DNA from: Populus alba
Lineage: Eukaryota > Streptophyta > Magnoliopsida > Malpighiales > Salicaceae
Length of the DNA stretch: 64,000 bases
Reading direction: 5' to 3'
Assembly: GCF_005239225.2 (NCBI RefSeq)
Contig: NC_133297.1
Span: 20,448,147-20,512,146, forward strand
Shown: one piece after another, positions 39,092-51,300 of the stretch
Position numbering within the stretch: position 1 is the stretch's first letter
How the letters are laid out: each line of letters starts with the position of its first letter
Program-made: the position numbers and the translations under genes
Notes under the pieces: generated by a model
The model's database searches: none
What the model was told of the DNA's origin: nothing
What the model saw: only the letters and a program-made list of their open reading frames with translations

Positions 39092-39096
39092 CCTCT
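39092..39096. repeat. Target-site duplication, left copy (CCTCT)
   Basis: The five bases before the 5' LTR equal the five after the 3' LTR (45482-45486). Removing the element and one copy restores an ordinary satellite C junction, ACCCTCTGC. Confidence 0.95.
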
Positions 39097-40041
39097 TGAT
39101 GTGCATCATGGGAATTACAATCCATCTCGTAAAGCTGAATCTAATATGCAAGAGGATTCAGATGGTCCAATGACAAGAGCGAGAGCGAAACAACTACAAC
39201 GGGCCTTGACGAATCAAATTGCAATGATTGAAGCTGCGTCGGAGTTAAAAATTAGCAATCAGTTTGAAATTGGTTCAAGGGTACTTATTTGCCTACAATT
39301 GGAACTTGGAGATGGGAAAAGCCCTTAATGGTTCTTTTCATGCTGGGCTACTTGTATTTGGATTGATAATGCAAGTGAAGGAATTGATGCTGTTTACGGT
39401 CAGCACAGTAGATGGATTTGAACCCGAATTTGAAGTCATCCCAATGCATGTGAAAACAAGATTTATGTAGGTAAAATTCAAGTTCAGAACGTGATCTTTC
39501 TATATTGTCAAACCATGAGTGCATTGGACTTTTGTGTCAAAAGTTATGGCTGTTTAAATTTCGTCTGCATATGTTTTAGAAATGTCAACAAAAAAACGTG
39601 TGTTAGTTTAAATTTGTCTACTTGCTTTTTTTAAAAGTCTAGTTTTTTAGGCTTGACTTCTGTCATGTTGAATTCACCTAACTTTGGAGGGATGTTCCAA
39701 AGATAAATATGTATCAGAATATGAAATAAACACTTTTGGCCAAGATTTGAAAACTTAATTCAGAGAATTAAGAGTTGTTCTTCCAAATTCGTTTTGTGAA
39801 GAAACCCTACTGACTTATCACTCTTCAATCAAAAGAGTGTGGCGTCGAAATCCTAGATTGATCTTTGTGGCGTCCAGATCGACTTATCAAAGTATCATTC
39901 TAGTTTATCTCCATCTTATTTACCTTAAATCACTACAATCCAGTCTAAATACCAAAAGAAAGACAACACAACCAGACCCATCCTTCATCCATTTTCATTA
40001 TAATCATTGTTGCCGATTTTCAAATCATTCACGGCACATCA
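39097..40041 (+). mobile_element. 5' LTR of the gypsy element
   Basis: Direct repeat of 44540-45481. It begins with the same coding tail as the 3' LTR (words GPMTRARAKQLQ), here without an upstream frame, so open frames at 39074-39328 and 39837-40127 are not genes. Ends CACATCA, two bases before the primer-binding site. Confidence 0.95.
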
Positions 40042-40043
40042 TC

Positions 40044-40055
40044 TGGTATCAGAGC
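40044..40055 (+). other. Primer-binding site, tRNA-Met type
   Basis: TGGTATCAGAGC starts two bases after the 5' LTR, matching the 3' end complement of initiator tRNA-Met used by most plant Ty3/gypsy and Ty1/copia elements. Confidence 0.92.
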
Positions 40056-40138
40056 ATCAGTTGCGATCTAAGACAGGAGCCAAAAACAACAACAACAAGA
40101 AGAAAGGTTTGCTGGAACAGAGGTTGACAGACTTAACT

Positions 40139-41694
40139 ATGGCTGGAGATAAAGAAGATTTGCCAAGAGGGTTAAGTTTGGAACAGGCACAAGTCATGGG
40201 CTTACAACGATCTCATGCTGAGATTCGGGATGAGATGACTGGAATTCGTGAACAGTTGAATACCCTTATGCAAAGGATGCAAAGAAATAATTTGCAACCC
40301 CAACCGAGGCAAGCACTTAGGGTGCCACGAAATGATATTATAGAAGCTGACGAAGATCCAGATGGGGATGACGAGGCTGATGATAGGGTCAGACCAAGAA
40401 GGCAGAATTATAATCCTCCTAATGGTCTCAAACTTAAAATTCCACCGTTTAGAGGAAGTAGTTCACCTGAGGAATACTTGGAGTGGATTCAGAAGGTTGA
40501 AAAGGTGTTTGAATGGTACGAATATTCTGAAGAAAGGAAGTGCAAGGTGGCAGCACTTGAGTTTACAGATTATGCTCTTTTATGGTGGGAAAACGTAAAG
40601 ATTCAGAGGAGAAGGGAAGGAGAGAGGAGATTGCAACATGGGCAACTATGAAAAGAGTGATGAAGAAGAGATTTGTTCCTGATTACTATAAACAGGAGCT
40701 ATACATCAGACTTCAGACTTTGCGACAGGGATCTTTGACTGTGGAAGAGTATGTGAAAGAGTTTGAATTGCTGCTGATTCGATGTGAATTGATGGAACCT
40801 CAAGAGCAAACAATAGCTAGATTTCTTGGAGGGTTGAGGAAGGATATAGCTAATGTTGTTGAGTTACAACCGTACATCTTCCTTGAGGAAGTTATAAAGC
40901 TTGCAACCCGAGTAGAGAGGCAGCAGAGACGAGGAGGTGTCCGAACTAGTGTAACTACGTCAAGTGCGACAAGAGCTGTTTCTACGCCTACACGAACATG
41001 GAGCACACCTAAACGAGATGAGAAGGTGGAGTTTAGCAAGGGGAATACCAGTTCTGATTCTTTGAAGGGAAAGGAGAAAGTGACAGAACCTCAACACCCT
41101 AGGAGGTCTCGAGACATCAAGTGCTTCAAGTGCTTGGGACATGGGCATATTGCTTCGGAATGTCCAAATAAAAGGGTGATGATTTTGCATGGGGATCATG
41201 GAGAGCTGATCAGTGGAGATGAGGTTGAAACTGAAGACGAAGATGAGGTACAAGTGGCTGAACAAGAAGAGGATTTCGAACCAGTGAAGGGAGATTTGTT
41301 GGTTGTTCAACGGGTTCTGAATGCACAAATTGACGTTAGTGATGAGCAACGCGAGAACATCTTTCATACTCGATGTCAGATTCGAGATAAGGTGTGCGGG
41401 ATGATCATTGATAATGGAAGTTGCACTAATGTTGCGTCAACTACCTTGGTGGAGAAATTGGGTTTAAATACCCTTTCACATCCCAGACCCTATAGTTTGC
41501 GATGGCTGAATGAGAATGGGGAGATTCGGGTGACAAAGCAAGTTCGTGTACCTTTTTCCATTAAAACCTATCACGACGAGGTTTTATGTGACGTTGCACC
41601 AATGTCAGCTAGCCATTTGTTGTTGGGTCGTCCATGGCAGTTTGATAATGATGTGACCTACAATGGACGGAAGAACACTTATTTTTTATGCTGA
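40139..41694 (+). pseudogene. gag and protease region of the gypsy polyprotein, frameshifted
   Basis: Starts at ATG 40139 (MAGDKEDLPRGLSLEQAQ), 84 bases after the primer site. An N-terminal coiled coil is followed by the retrotransposon gag domain (IPPFRGSSSPEEYLEWIQ at about codon 100). A single-base slip in the GAGAGAGGAG stretch near 40620 moves the frame; the rest runs from there to 41694. A zinc knuckle C-x2-C-x4-H-x4-C is encoded at 41122-41163 (CFKCLGHGHIASEC), preceded by a basic Ser/Thr-rich linker. The protease active site is DNGS at 41410-41421, with Asn in place of the usual Ser or Thr after the catalytic Asp. A second slip in the T-run near 41685 ends this frame. The product would be a capsid-nucleocapsid-protease precursor; as written it is broken. 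Confidence 0.85.
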
Positions 41695-43250
41695 ATGGAA
41701 AGAAGGTGAACTTGTTACCACTGAGTTCTCAACAAGTTAGAAGAGGATCAGTTACGAAGCCAACAAAAGGAGGTCACATCACGAAAGGGGCTGTTGTTAG
41801 CCAAAAAAGGAGACATCAAACAAGCATTAGCGACAACAGGGATTGTTTTCATGGTCTGGGCAAAGCAACTACTACAAGTAGAAGGATTGGACTTACCACG
41901 ACAGATTAAGGAATTACTTGAAGAATTTAAAGATGTGTTTCCAGATGAATTGCCTAAAGGATTACCACCTATTCGTGGTATTGAGCATCAAATTGATTTG
42001 GTGCCGGGAGCTTCACTTCCTAATAGACCAGCATACAGATGTAATCCAGAGGAAGCGAAAGAGATTCAAAAGGCAGGTCGGTGAGCTCTTAGAGAAGGGC
42101 TATGTGCGAGAATCACTTAGTCCATGTTCCGTACCTACTTTGCTTGTACCGAAGAAAGATGGTACCATGAGGATGTGCATGGACAGCCGCGCTATCAACA
42201 AAATAACAGTTAAGTATCGATTTCCTATACCCAGACTTGATGATTTGCTTGATGAGTTGCATGGTGCTGCATTGTTTTCCAAAGTCGATTTGATGAGTGG
42301 CTATCACCAAATTAGGATGAAAGAGGGAGATGAATGGAAAACAGCATTTAAAACTAAACAGGGGTTATATGAATGGATGGTAATGCCGTTTGGGTTATCT
42401 AATGCGCCTAGTACATTTATGAGGCTTATGAATCATGTTTTGAGGAAGTATATTGGGCTGTTTGTTGTAGTATATTTTGACGACATCCTGGTGTATAGCA
42501 AGACCTTTGATGATCATGTGAAGCATCTTAGAGTTGTGTTTGAGACTTTGCAAGATTCTAAGTTGTATGGGAAACTCACAAAGTGTTACTTTTGTAAAGA
42601 AAGTGTCGTGTTTCTTGGATATATTATCTCTAGCAGGGGAGTTAGAGTTGATGAGGAGAAAATTGAGGCAATTCGAGACTGGCCAAAACCTGCTAGTATC
42701 ACTGATGTGAGGAGTTTCCATGGTTTAGCTTCTTTCTACAGGCGATTTGTGAAAGACTTCAGCTCTATTGTTGCTCCTATGACAGAATGCTTGAAAAAAG
42801 GGAAGGAGTTTAGATGGAGTGAGGATGCGCAGAAAGCTTTCGAGCTAATTAAGGAAAAGTTGTGTACAGCTCCAGTTTTAGCACTTCCAGACTTTGCTAA
42901 AACATTTGAAATAGAGTGCGATGCTTCCGGGGTTGGAATTGGTGCTGTTTTGATGCAAGAAAGAGACCGATTGCATTCTTTAGTGAAAAGTTAAATGGAG
43001 CTCGTTTGAACTACTCTATTTACGACAAGGAGTTCTATGCTTTGATTCGGGCTCTGGAGGTATGGCAGCACTACTTGTTGCCTAAAGAATTTGTTATACA
43101 TACTGATCATGAAGCCTTGAAGTATCTTAAGGGACAAAAACAAGTTGAATCGAAGACATGCTAAATGGGTGGAATTCATGGAGTCATTTCCTTATGTTAT
43201 AAAGTACAAGAAAGGGCAAGTTAATGTGGTTGCTGATGCTCTTTCTAGGA
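41695..43250 (+). pseudogene. Reverse transcriptase and RNase H region of the gypsy polyprotein, frameshifted
   Basis: The RT domain is recognisable by [33 protein letters not shown] and the catalytic YFDD at 42473-42484, then FLGY and the connection domain. RNase H follows from about 42880 ([16 protein letters not shown], with the first catalytic Asp), then [28 protein letters not shown] and DALSRR near 43250. All expected RT catalytic residues are present. The frame is broken by single-base changes near 41735, in an A-run near 42073 (one extra A), near 42963, and in CAAAAAC near 43141 (one extra A). It copies element RNA into DNA in the virus-like particle in intact relatives. Neighbouring domains are in the standard order. 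Confidence 0.88.
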
Positions 43251-44771
43251 GGTACGCACTGATCTCTATGTTGAATGCAAGGCTGATGGGTTTTGAACAG
43301 GTGAAGGATCAGTATGCCAATGATTCCTACTTTGCTAATGTGGTTGCCGAATGTGCAAAGGGGGCTTGTGATGGGTTCTTTATGCATGAAGGTTACTTGT
43401 TCAAAATGGGCAGAATGTGTATTCCTTCAGGTTCGTTACGGGAGTTGCTTGTGCGAGAGGCTCATAGTGGTGGTCTTAGTGGTCATTTTGGGGAGAAGAA
43501 GACTTATGAGCTGCTGAAAGAACATTTTTTTTGGCCTAGCATGTTACGGGATGTACACAAGGTGATTGAAAGATGTGCTATTTGCAAGAGAGCTAAAGGT
43601 AAAGAGAATGCGTATGGACTCTATATGCCACTGCCTATTCCAGAGCAACCATGGATGGACATTAGCATGGACTTTGTACTTGGACTACCGAGAACACAAC
43701 GTGGGAAGGATTCAATAATGGTGGTGGTTGATCGATCTCCAAAATGTCCCATTTCATTCCTTGTACGAAAACTGACGATGCAGTACATGTTGCTGATTTG
43801 TTCTTTCAAGAGATTGTTCGTTTGCATGGAATTCCTAAAAGCATTGTCTCTGATCGTGATACAAAGTTCTTAAGCCACTTTTGGAAGACTCTTTGGAGGA
43901 AACTTGGAACAAAGTTACTTTTCAGTACGGCATGTCATCCACAAACTGATGGACAAACTGAGGTAGTAAACCGAACTTTATCTTCTTTGTTACGAGCTGT
44001 AATACATAAGAATTTGAAGAGTTGGGATACTTGTTTGCCGATTGTGGAGTTTGCATATAATCGTAGTGTGCATGGGGCTACAAAATTTTCACCATTCGAG
44101 GTTGTCTATGACTTTAATCCTTGTGTTCCTATTGATCTTGTTCATATTCCAATTGATGAGAGGACATCTATGGATGGAATTAGAAAGGCAGAATTGATGA
44201 AGAAACTACATGAGCAGGTTCGACTACATATTGAGGAGAAAACAACAAAGTATGCTAAACAAGCTAACAAGGGGCGAAAGATGGTCAGGTTTGAACCTGG
44301 AGATCTTGTTTGGATTCATATTAGCAAGGGCAGATTTCCAAGCAAACGTAAGTCCAAGTTGATGCAAGAGCTGACGGTCCATTTCGTATTATAGAGAAGG
44401 TGAATGACAATGCGTATAAGGTAGATCTTCCTGGTGATTACAACGTATCAGCTACTTTTAATGTGAAAGACTTATCTCCGTACTTGGATGATGATGACGA
44501 TTCTGATTTGAGGACAAATCATTTTCAACCCGGGGCTGATGATGTGCATCATGGGAATTACAATCCATCTCGTAAAGCTGAATCTAATATGCAAGAGGAT
44601 TCAGATGGTCCAATGACAAGAGCGAGAGCGAAACAACTACAACGGGCCTTGACGAATCAAATTGCAATGATTGAAGCTGCGTCGGAGTTAAAAATTAGCA
44701 ATCAGTTTGAAATTGGTTCAAGGGTACTTATTTGCCTACAATTGGAACTTGGAGATGGGAAAAGCCCTTAA
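43251..44771 (+). pseudogene. Integrase region of the gypsy polyprotein, running into the 3' LTR, frameshifted
   Basis: An HHCC zinc-binding domain (H...H near 43460-43490; CAIC near 43577) precedes the D,D-35-E core: Asp in [12 protein letters not shown], Asp in VSDRDTKF, Glu in [18 protein letters not shown]-like C-terminal part follows ([32 protein letters not shown]). The frame slips once near 43738 and once near 44371. From 44400 the last frame continues past the LTR start (44540) to the stop at 44769-44771, so 77 codons including GPMTRARAKQLQ lie in the LTR. No chromodomain is visible. An intact relative would insert the cDNA into chromatin; the tail inside the LTR could contribute to target choice, which is inference from CRM elements. 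Confidence 0.87.
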
Positions 44772-45481
44772 TGGTTCTTTTCATGCTGGGCTACTTGTAT
44801 TTGGATTGATAATGCAAGTGAAGGAATTGATGCTGTTTACGGTCAGCACAGTAGATGGATTTGAACCCGAATTTGAAGTCATCCAATGCATGTGAAAACA
44901 AGATTTATGTAGGTAAAATTCAAGTTCAGAACGTGATCTTTCTATATTGTCCAACCATGAGTGCATTGGACTTTTGTGTCAAAAGTTATGGCTGTTTTAA
45001 ATTTCGTCTGCATATGTTTTAGAAATGTCAACAAAAAACGTGTGTTAGTTAAATTTGTCTACTTGCTTTTTTAAAAGTCTAGTTTTTAGGCTTGACTTCT
45101 GTCATGTTGAATTCACCTAACTTTGGAGGGATGTTCCAAAGATAAATATGTATCAGAATATGAAATAAACACTTTTGGCCAAGATTTGAAAACTTAATTC
45201 AGAGAATTAAGAGTTGTTCTTCCAAATTCGTTTTGTGAAGAACCCTACCTGACTTATCACTCTTCAATCACAAAGAGTGTGGCGTCGAAATCCTAGATTG
45301 ATCTTTGTGGCGTCCAGATCGACTTATCAAAGTATCATTCTAGTTTATCTCCATCTTATTTACCTTAAATCACTACAATCCAGTCTAAATACCAAAAGAA
45401 AGACAACACAACCAGACCCATCCTTCATCCATTTTCATTATAATCATTGTTGCCGATTTTCAAATCATTCACGGCACATCA
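44540..45481 (+). mobile_element. 3' LTR of the gypsy element
   Basis: Near-identical to 39097-40041. The bases just upstream (CCCGGGGCTGA) are not a polypurine tract of normal length, perhaps because this stretch is coding. Ends ACATCA before the second CCTCT. Confidence 0.95.
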
Positions 45482-45486
45482 CCTCT
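45482..45486. repeat. Target-site duplication, right copy (CCTCT)
   Basis: Matches 39092-39096; continues directly into GCAGCCGAATTG of satellite C. Confidence 0.95.
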
Positions 45487-48351
45487 GCAGCCGAATTGAA
45501 CCACCAATCAATTCGTCCCGAAGGTGAAATCAAAATAAGCCCAAATTTAACTTACGGGGCGATCCCATCCGCAATACACAGAATGTTAAGTTTCAATTGA
45601 TTCGAAGCTGGTTTGCTTATGTTTCGCACTAATAGTAGTGTTTCTGTGACAGAACTGAAACTAGAATGAAAACCTCACGCAAAAAACATTAGAATAAGTC
45701 CAAATTTGACCAAAGCATCTCCAAATGACCTCAAATTCAACATTTAGTATTACAATTTAATGAGCACACAAAATATCAGTTTATAGATCGTTCGCTTCTG
45801 TCTACGTACCCAAACCCTCTGCAGCCGAATTGAACCACCAATCAATTCGTCCCTAAGCCGAAATCAAAACACGCCCAAATTTAACTTACGGCGCGATCCC
45901 ATCCCCAATACACAGAATGTCAAGCTTCAATTGATTCGAAGCTGGTTTGCTAATGTTTCGCATTAATAGTAGTGTTTCTGCGGAAGAATTGAAACTAGAA
46001 TGAAAACCTCACGCCGACTACATCAGAATAAGTCCAAATTTGACCAAACCATCTCCAAATGACCTCAAATTCAACATTTAGCATTACAACACTATGAACA
46101 CACAAAATGTCAATTTATAGATCGTTCTCTTATGTCTTGGTACCCAAAACCCTCTGCGGCCGAAATGAACCACCAAACAATTCGTCCCTAAGCCGAAATC
46201 AAAACAAGCCCAAATTTAACTTACGGCGCGATCCCATCCGCAATACACAGAATGTGAAGTTTCAATTGATTCGAAGCTGGTTTGCTTATGTTTCGCACTA
46301 ATAGTAGTGTTTCTGCGGAAGAATTGCAACTAGAATGAAAACCTCACGCAAACTACATTAGAATAAGTCCAAATTTGACCAAACCATCTCCAAATGACCT
46401 CAAATTCAACAATTAATATTACAACACTATGAACACACAAAATGTCAATTTATAGATCGTTCTCTTATGTCTTGGTACCAAAAACCCTCTAAAGCCGAAA
46501 GGAACCACCAAACAATTCGTCCCTAAGCCGAAATCAAAACAAGCCCAAATTTAACTTACGGCGCGATCCCATCCCCAATACACAGAATGTGAAGTTTCAA
46601 TTGATTCGAAGCTGGTTTGCTAATGTTTCGCACTAATAGTAGTGTTTCTGCGGAAGAATTCAAACTAGAATGAAAACCTCACGCAAACTACATCAGAATA
46701 AGTCCAAATTTGACCAAACCATCTCCAAATGACCTCAAATTCAACATTTAGCATTAAAACACTATGAACACACAAAATGTCAATTTATAGATCGTTCTCT
46801 TATGTCTTGGTACCCAAAATCCTCTGCGGCCGAAAGGAACCACCAAACAATTCGTCCCTAAGCCGAAATCAAAACTAGCCCAAATTTAACTTCTGGCGCG
46901 ATCCCATCCGCAATACACAGAATGTGAAGTTGCAATTGATTCGAAGCTGGTTTGCTTATGTTTCGCAATAATAGTAGTGTTTCTGCGGAAGAATTGCAAC
47001 TAGAATGAAAACCTCACGCAAACTACATCAGAATAAGTCCAAATTTGACCAAACCATATCCAAATGACCTCAAATTCAACATTAGGTACTACAACACTAT
47101 GAACACACAAAATGTCAATTTATAGATCGTTCTCTTATGTCTTGGTACGGAAAACCCTCTGCGGCCGAAATGAACCACCAAACAATTCGTCCCTAAGCCG
47201 AAATCAAAACTAGCCCAAATTTAACTTCTGGCGCGATCCCATCCGGAATACACAGAATGTGAAGTTTCAATTGATTTGAAGCTGGTTTGCTAATGTTTCG
47301 CACTAATAGTAGTGTTTCTGCGGAAGAATTGAAACTAGAATGAAAACCTCACGCAAACTACATCAGAATAAGTCCAAATTTGACAAAACCATCTCCAAAT
47401 GACCTCAAATTCAACATTTAGTGTTACAACACTATGAACACACAAAATGTCAATTTATAGATCGTTCTCTTATGTCTTGGTACCCAAAACCCTCTGCGGC
47501 CGAAATGAACCACCAAACAATTCGTCCCTAAGCCGAAATCAAAACTAGCCCAAATTTAACTTCTGGCGCGATCCCATCCGCAATACACAGAATGTGAAGT
47601 TTCAATTGATTCGAAGCTGGTTTCCTTATGTTTCGCAATAATAGTAGTGTTTCTGCTGCAAAATTGAAACTAGAATGAAAACCACAGGCACAAAACATCA
47701 GAATAAGTCCAAATTTGACCAAACCATCTCCAAATGACCTCAAATTCAACAATTAATATTACAACACTATGAACACACAAAATATCACTTTATAGATCGT
47801 TCTCTTATGTCTAAGTACCCAAACCCTCTGCAGCTGAAATGAACCACCATTCAATTCGTCCCTAAGCCGAAATCAAAACAAGCCCAAATTTAACTTACGG
47901 CGCGATCCCATCCGGAATACACAGAATGTGAAGTTTCAATTGATTCGAAGCTGGTTTGCTAATGTTTCGCACTAATAGTAGTGTTTCTGCGGAAGAATTC
48001 AAACTAGAATGAAAACCTCACGCAAACTACATCAGAATAAGTCCAAATTTGACCAAACCATCTCCAAATGACCACAAATTCAAAATTTAGGATTACAACA
48101 CTATGAACACACAAAATGTCAATTTATAAATCGTTCTCTTATGTCTAGGTACCCAAACCCTCTGCAGCCGAATTGAACCACCAATCAATTCGTCCCGAAG
48201 TTGAAATCAAAAGAAGCCCAAATTTAACTTACGGGGCGATCCCATCCGCAATACACAGAATGTTAAGTTTCAATTGATTCGAAGCTGGTTTGCTTATGTT
48301 TCGCACTAATAGTAGTGTTTCTGTGACAGAACTGAAACTAGAATGAAAATC
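45482..48351 (+). repeat. Satellite C, second block
   Basis: About 8.5 units of the 335-bp repeat, same orientation as the main block but a more homogeneous subtype (GAACCACCAAACAATTCGTC, TATGTCTTGGTACCC, ACACTATGAACACACAAAAT). Its last part is closely repeated at 52777-54959. Interrupted at 48351 by LINE copy 1. Confidence 0.95.
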
Positions 48352-51300
48352 TTTTTTTTTTTTTTGGTAAGCTGACTTATGTATTAAAAGAAAATGATAC
48401 AAAGAATATAATGGGCATACCCAAGATTTACAATGAGGACAGAAACGAAAACCAACAAATGGCTACAGGCTAGCCACAACAAAACAAAAACTTGGACCAA
48501 CTAGATATGCTAGGGGAACAAAAACAACCAGCTAAACATCAAATTAAGAGTCCATGTTATTGACCCTCCAAAGTCTTTGGATCCTTATGTTTTCATCTGT
48601 TTGTTGAACATTCCTTATCAAAACAAGCTTATCGCGAATGATACATTCGATTTGATCAAAAACCAAATTCGAAGCTTTAGACACATCTGCAAAGATCCTT
48701 GCATTCCGTTCTTGCCAGATACAATACACTGTAGCTGCGAAACCCAGTTTACGAGAAAAGTTGACTAAACTTTTTCCATGCCAAGAGACAGTGGCCAATC
48801 GAATCCATTCATCCAAGCTTTTTGTCATTCTTGGAATGTCGCATCTATCACAAACATTCCACCATAATGCTTTCGCAAAGGAGCATTCAAAGAACAAGTG
48901 GTTGTGATCTTCATTATTGCAGAGACAGAGTGAGCACCTATTGGGACCATGAATACCAAACCGATGAAGTCTATCCTGCGTTGAGAGTTTCCGTTGGATT
49001 AGCCACCCAAAGAAGAAATGCATGTCTTGGGACAGCATTCTTGAACCACACGATGTCATGCCAATCAACCATTTGATGATGAATTCTTAGTTGTTCCCAA
49101 GCTACTTTGACTGAGAAACTCTGATTTGGCGAATCCAACCAAACAATTTCATCCTTTTGCCCCTTAGGAGTAGAGGTGGAAGGAATAGCTTCTAAAAATG
49201 GGGTGCCAGCCAATAGCATGAGTGATAGGAATTCTCCATTCTAAGTTATTAATCAGCACGTTCACTCTCGCGTTGTGTTCCATACCTGAATCATAGATGA
49301 AACGTTCACCGTAGGTATCAGCGAGCGGGCTGTGAGGATGCCAATTGTCAAACCATAGAGAGGTTGTCATTCCATCTCCGATGACGTGCTTCATCTTCGG
49401 CCATGCTAAGGATCTGAGCTTTAGAATCTTTCCCCAAGCCCAAGAGCAGCTTCCTGGCGCCTTGATTGTCCAGAAATTCCTACCTCGCAAGAGATTGGAT
49501 CTGATCCAAGTAGACCAGATTGAGCCATCTGAGTCATTGCACAAGTTCCAAATATGTTTCAACAAGGCAATCTTGTTCCATTCTGCTATCCTTTTTATGC
49601 CTAGCCCCCCCTCCTTTTTTTGGAAGACATACCTGATCCCAAGCCACTTTAGCCCTGGTAGTGCTCATATCTGAACCTGACCAAAGAAAGGATCTCATAA
49701 TTTGCTCAACATTTTTTCACTACTTCCCCAGGTAATAGGAATAGAGATGCCCAATAGACCTGGATGGAGAATAAGACTGAGTTAATCAGTTGTACTCGCC
49801 CTGCGAAAGAGAGTGTTCTACAGGTCCAATGTCGAACTTTGGCGGTAATTCGATCCACGAGGCCCTTACAATTAACAGCCTTTAGTCTGGACGAGATAAG
49901 AGGCACTCCAAATATTTCATAGGAAGCTCCCCCTCTCTAAACCCAAGAATACTGATAATCTGTTCCCTCTCAGCTCCTAACGAACCGCTCAAGAAGATGT
50001 CACTTTTGTTTGGATTTGGATATAGACCTGATAGAACCTGAAACTCTGTGAGTACATTTTTGATCATACGGATTGAATGTACATCCCCTTTGCTGAATAT
50101 CATCAAGTCGTCGGCAAAGCAAAGATGAGAAATTCTGTCCTTCTTGCATCTCCAGTGGAACTTGAAGTTTTGGTTGGCACTCATATTGCAGAACAGCCCT
50201 GACAGGATTTCCATGCATAGGACAAACAAATATGGAGATAATGGATCACCTTGTCTCAGCCCTCTCCCCCCTTGGAAGTAACCCGCAAGTTCACCGTTGA
50301 CGTTGATTGAGAATTGACATGATGTAACACAAACCATGATCCAATCAATGACTGTTCTAGGGAATCCCATTTTTATCAACGTAGCATCAACGAAATCCCA
50401 CCGAACAGAGTCATAAGCCTTCATCAGGTCTACTTTCATAGCACAACGAGCAGGACCCGTAGTTGTGTGATAGCCTTTCATTAGTTCCTGAGACAAAAGA
50501 ATATTGTCGCTGATTCTCCGTCCAGAGATAAAAGCTGTTTTGATACGGACCTACTAAGGATGGTAAAACAACTTTCATTCTCCCAGCTAGAATCTTCGCG
50601 ATGCATTTGTATACTGTATTGCAGCAAGATATAGGACGAAAATCTGTCAACCTCGTAGGATTAGCAACTTTAGGGATAAGGGAAATGGATGTAGCATTCA
50701 TTTCTTTAAGCATTCTACGAGTCTGGAAGAAGGAGCTAACAGCGTTGATTACATCTTCCCCCACTATGTGCCACATTCTTTTGAAGAAACCTGCGTTGAA
50801 GCCATCTGGACCAGGAGCTTTGTTGTTTTTCAAACTAAACATAGCATGCTTAATCTCCTCTCTTGTGACATCTTGTGCTAGTACATGCTGTTGAGTTGCC
50901 GACAATTTGTAAATAATTGCCGATTGCATCACTTCCTCGTTCAGGACCCTAGGCATCTGTTTCACTCCCAATACACGCTGGAAGTATGCAATTACTTCTG
51001 ATTTGACTGCCTCGTGTCCTTCAGCGACTTCTCCATCCTCCCTTGTAACCGAGAGAAGCTTATTTCTATTCTGTCTACCATTTACTGATTTGTGAAAGTA
51101 GCTAGTATTCTGATCCCCCAAGCTAAGCCATTGTATCCTTGCCTTTTGTCTGAAAAAACACTCTTCCGCCTGACAGTAGAAGCATAGTTACGAACAGCAT
51201 CTCTTTCTCGCATACGCAATGTTGGATCCTCAGGCGCTGTATGCAGAGCTTGTTGAGCCCTATCCATGTGATCTTTTGCATCTTTGACTCTATCGGAAAT

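Larger units (their letters stand above)
27432..39096 (+). repeat. Satellite C, main block (~335-bp unit, about 35 copies)
   Basis: The anchor CCAAACCCTCTGCGGCCG recurs at about 27543, 27876, 28210 and 28546, giving a period near 335 bp. Each unit also has CCAAATTTGACCAAACGATC, ATAGATCGTTCTCTT, CGATCCCATCC, ACACAGAATGTGAAGTTTC and CACTAATAGTAGTGTTTCT. The unit divides into two related halves (159 and about 175 bp). The array shows local homogenised groups, deletions and one LINE micro-insertion. Minus-strand open frames of 60-100 codons recur once per unit and are satellite by-products. The block ends at the CCTCT target site of the gypsy element. Confidence 0.95.
39097..45481 (+). mobile_element. 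Complete Ty3/gypsy LTR retrotransposon in satellite C (6385 bp)
   Basis: Order is LTR, primer-binding site, gag with zinc knuckle, protease, reverse transcriptase, RNase H, integrase, LTR, which is the Ty3/gypsy order (integrase after RNase H). LTRs of 945 and 942 bp start TGATGTGCATC and end ACATCA, with a perfect CCTCT target duplication. LTRs differ by one substitution and nine single-base indels, so insertion was recent. No chromodomain is seen after the integrase; instead the frame continues into the 3' LTR, an arrangement known in the CRM (centromeric) lineage. CRM membership is a hypothesis to be tested by an RT tree. Confidence 0.93.

Noticed and set aside
27540..39100. Telomere-type AAACCCT words in satellite C (CCAAACCCTCTG)
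   Set aside because: Only one heptamer per 335-bp unit, never in tandem, so not an interstitial telomere. The single AAACCCTAG near 2906 is likewise isolated.
48577..49076. Plus-strand open frames opposite the LINE ORF2 C-terminus (repeated at 52405, 55182 and 62107)
   Set aside because: Antisense shadows of ORF2; they recur only because the LINE copies are alike.
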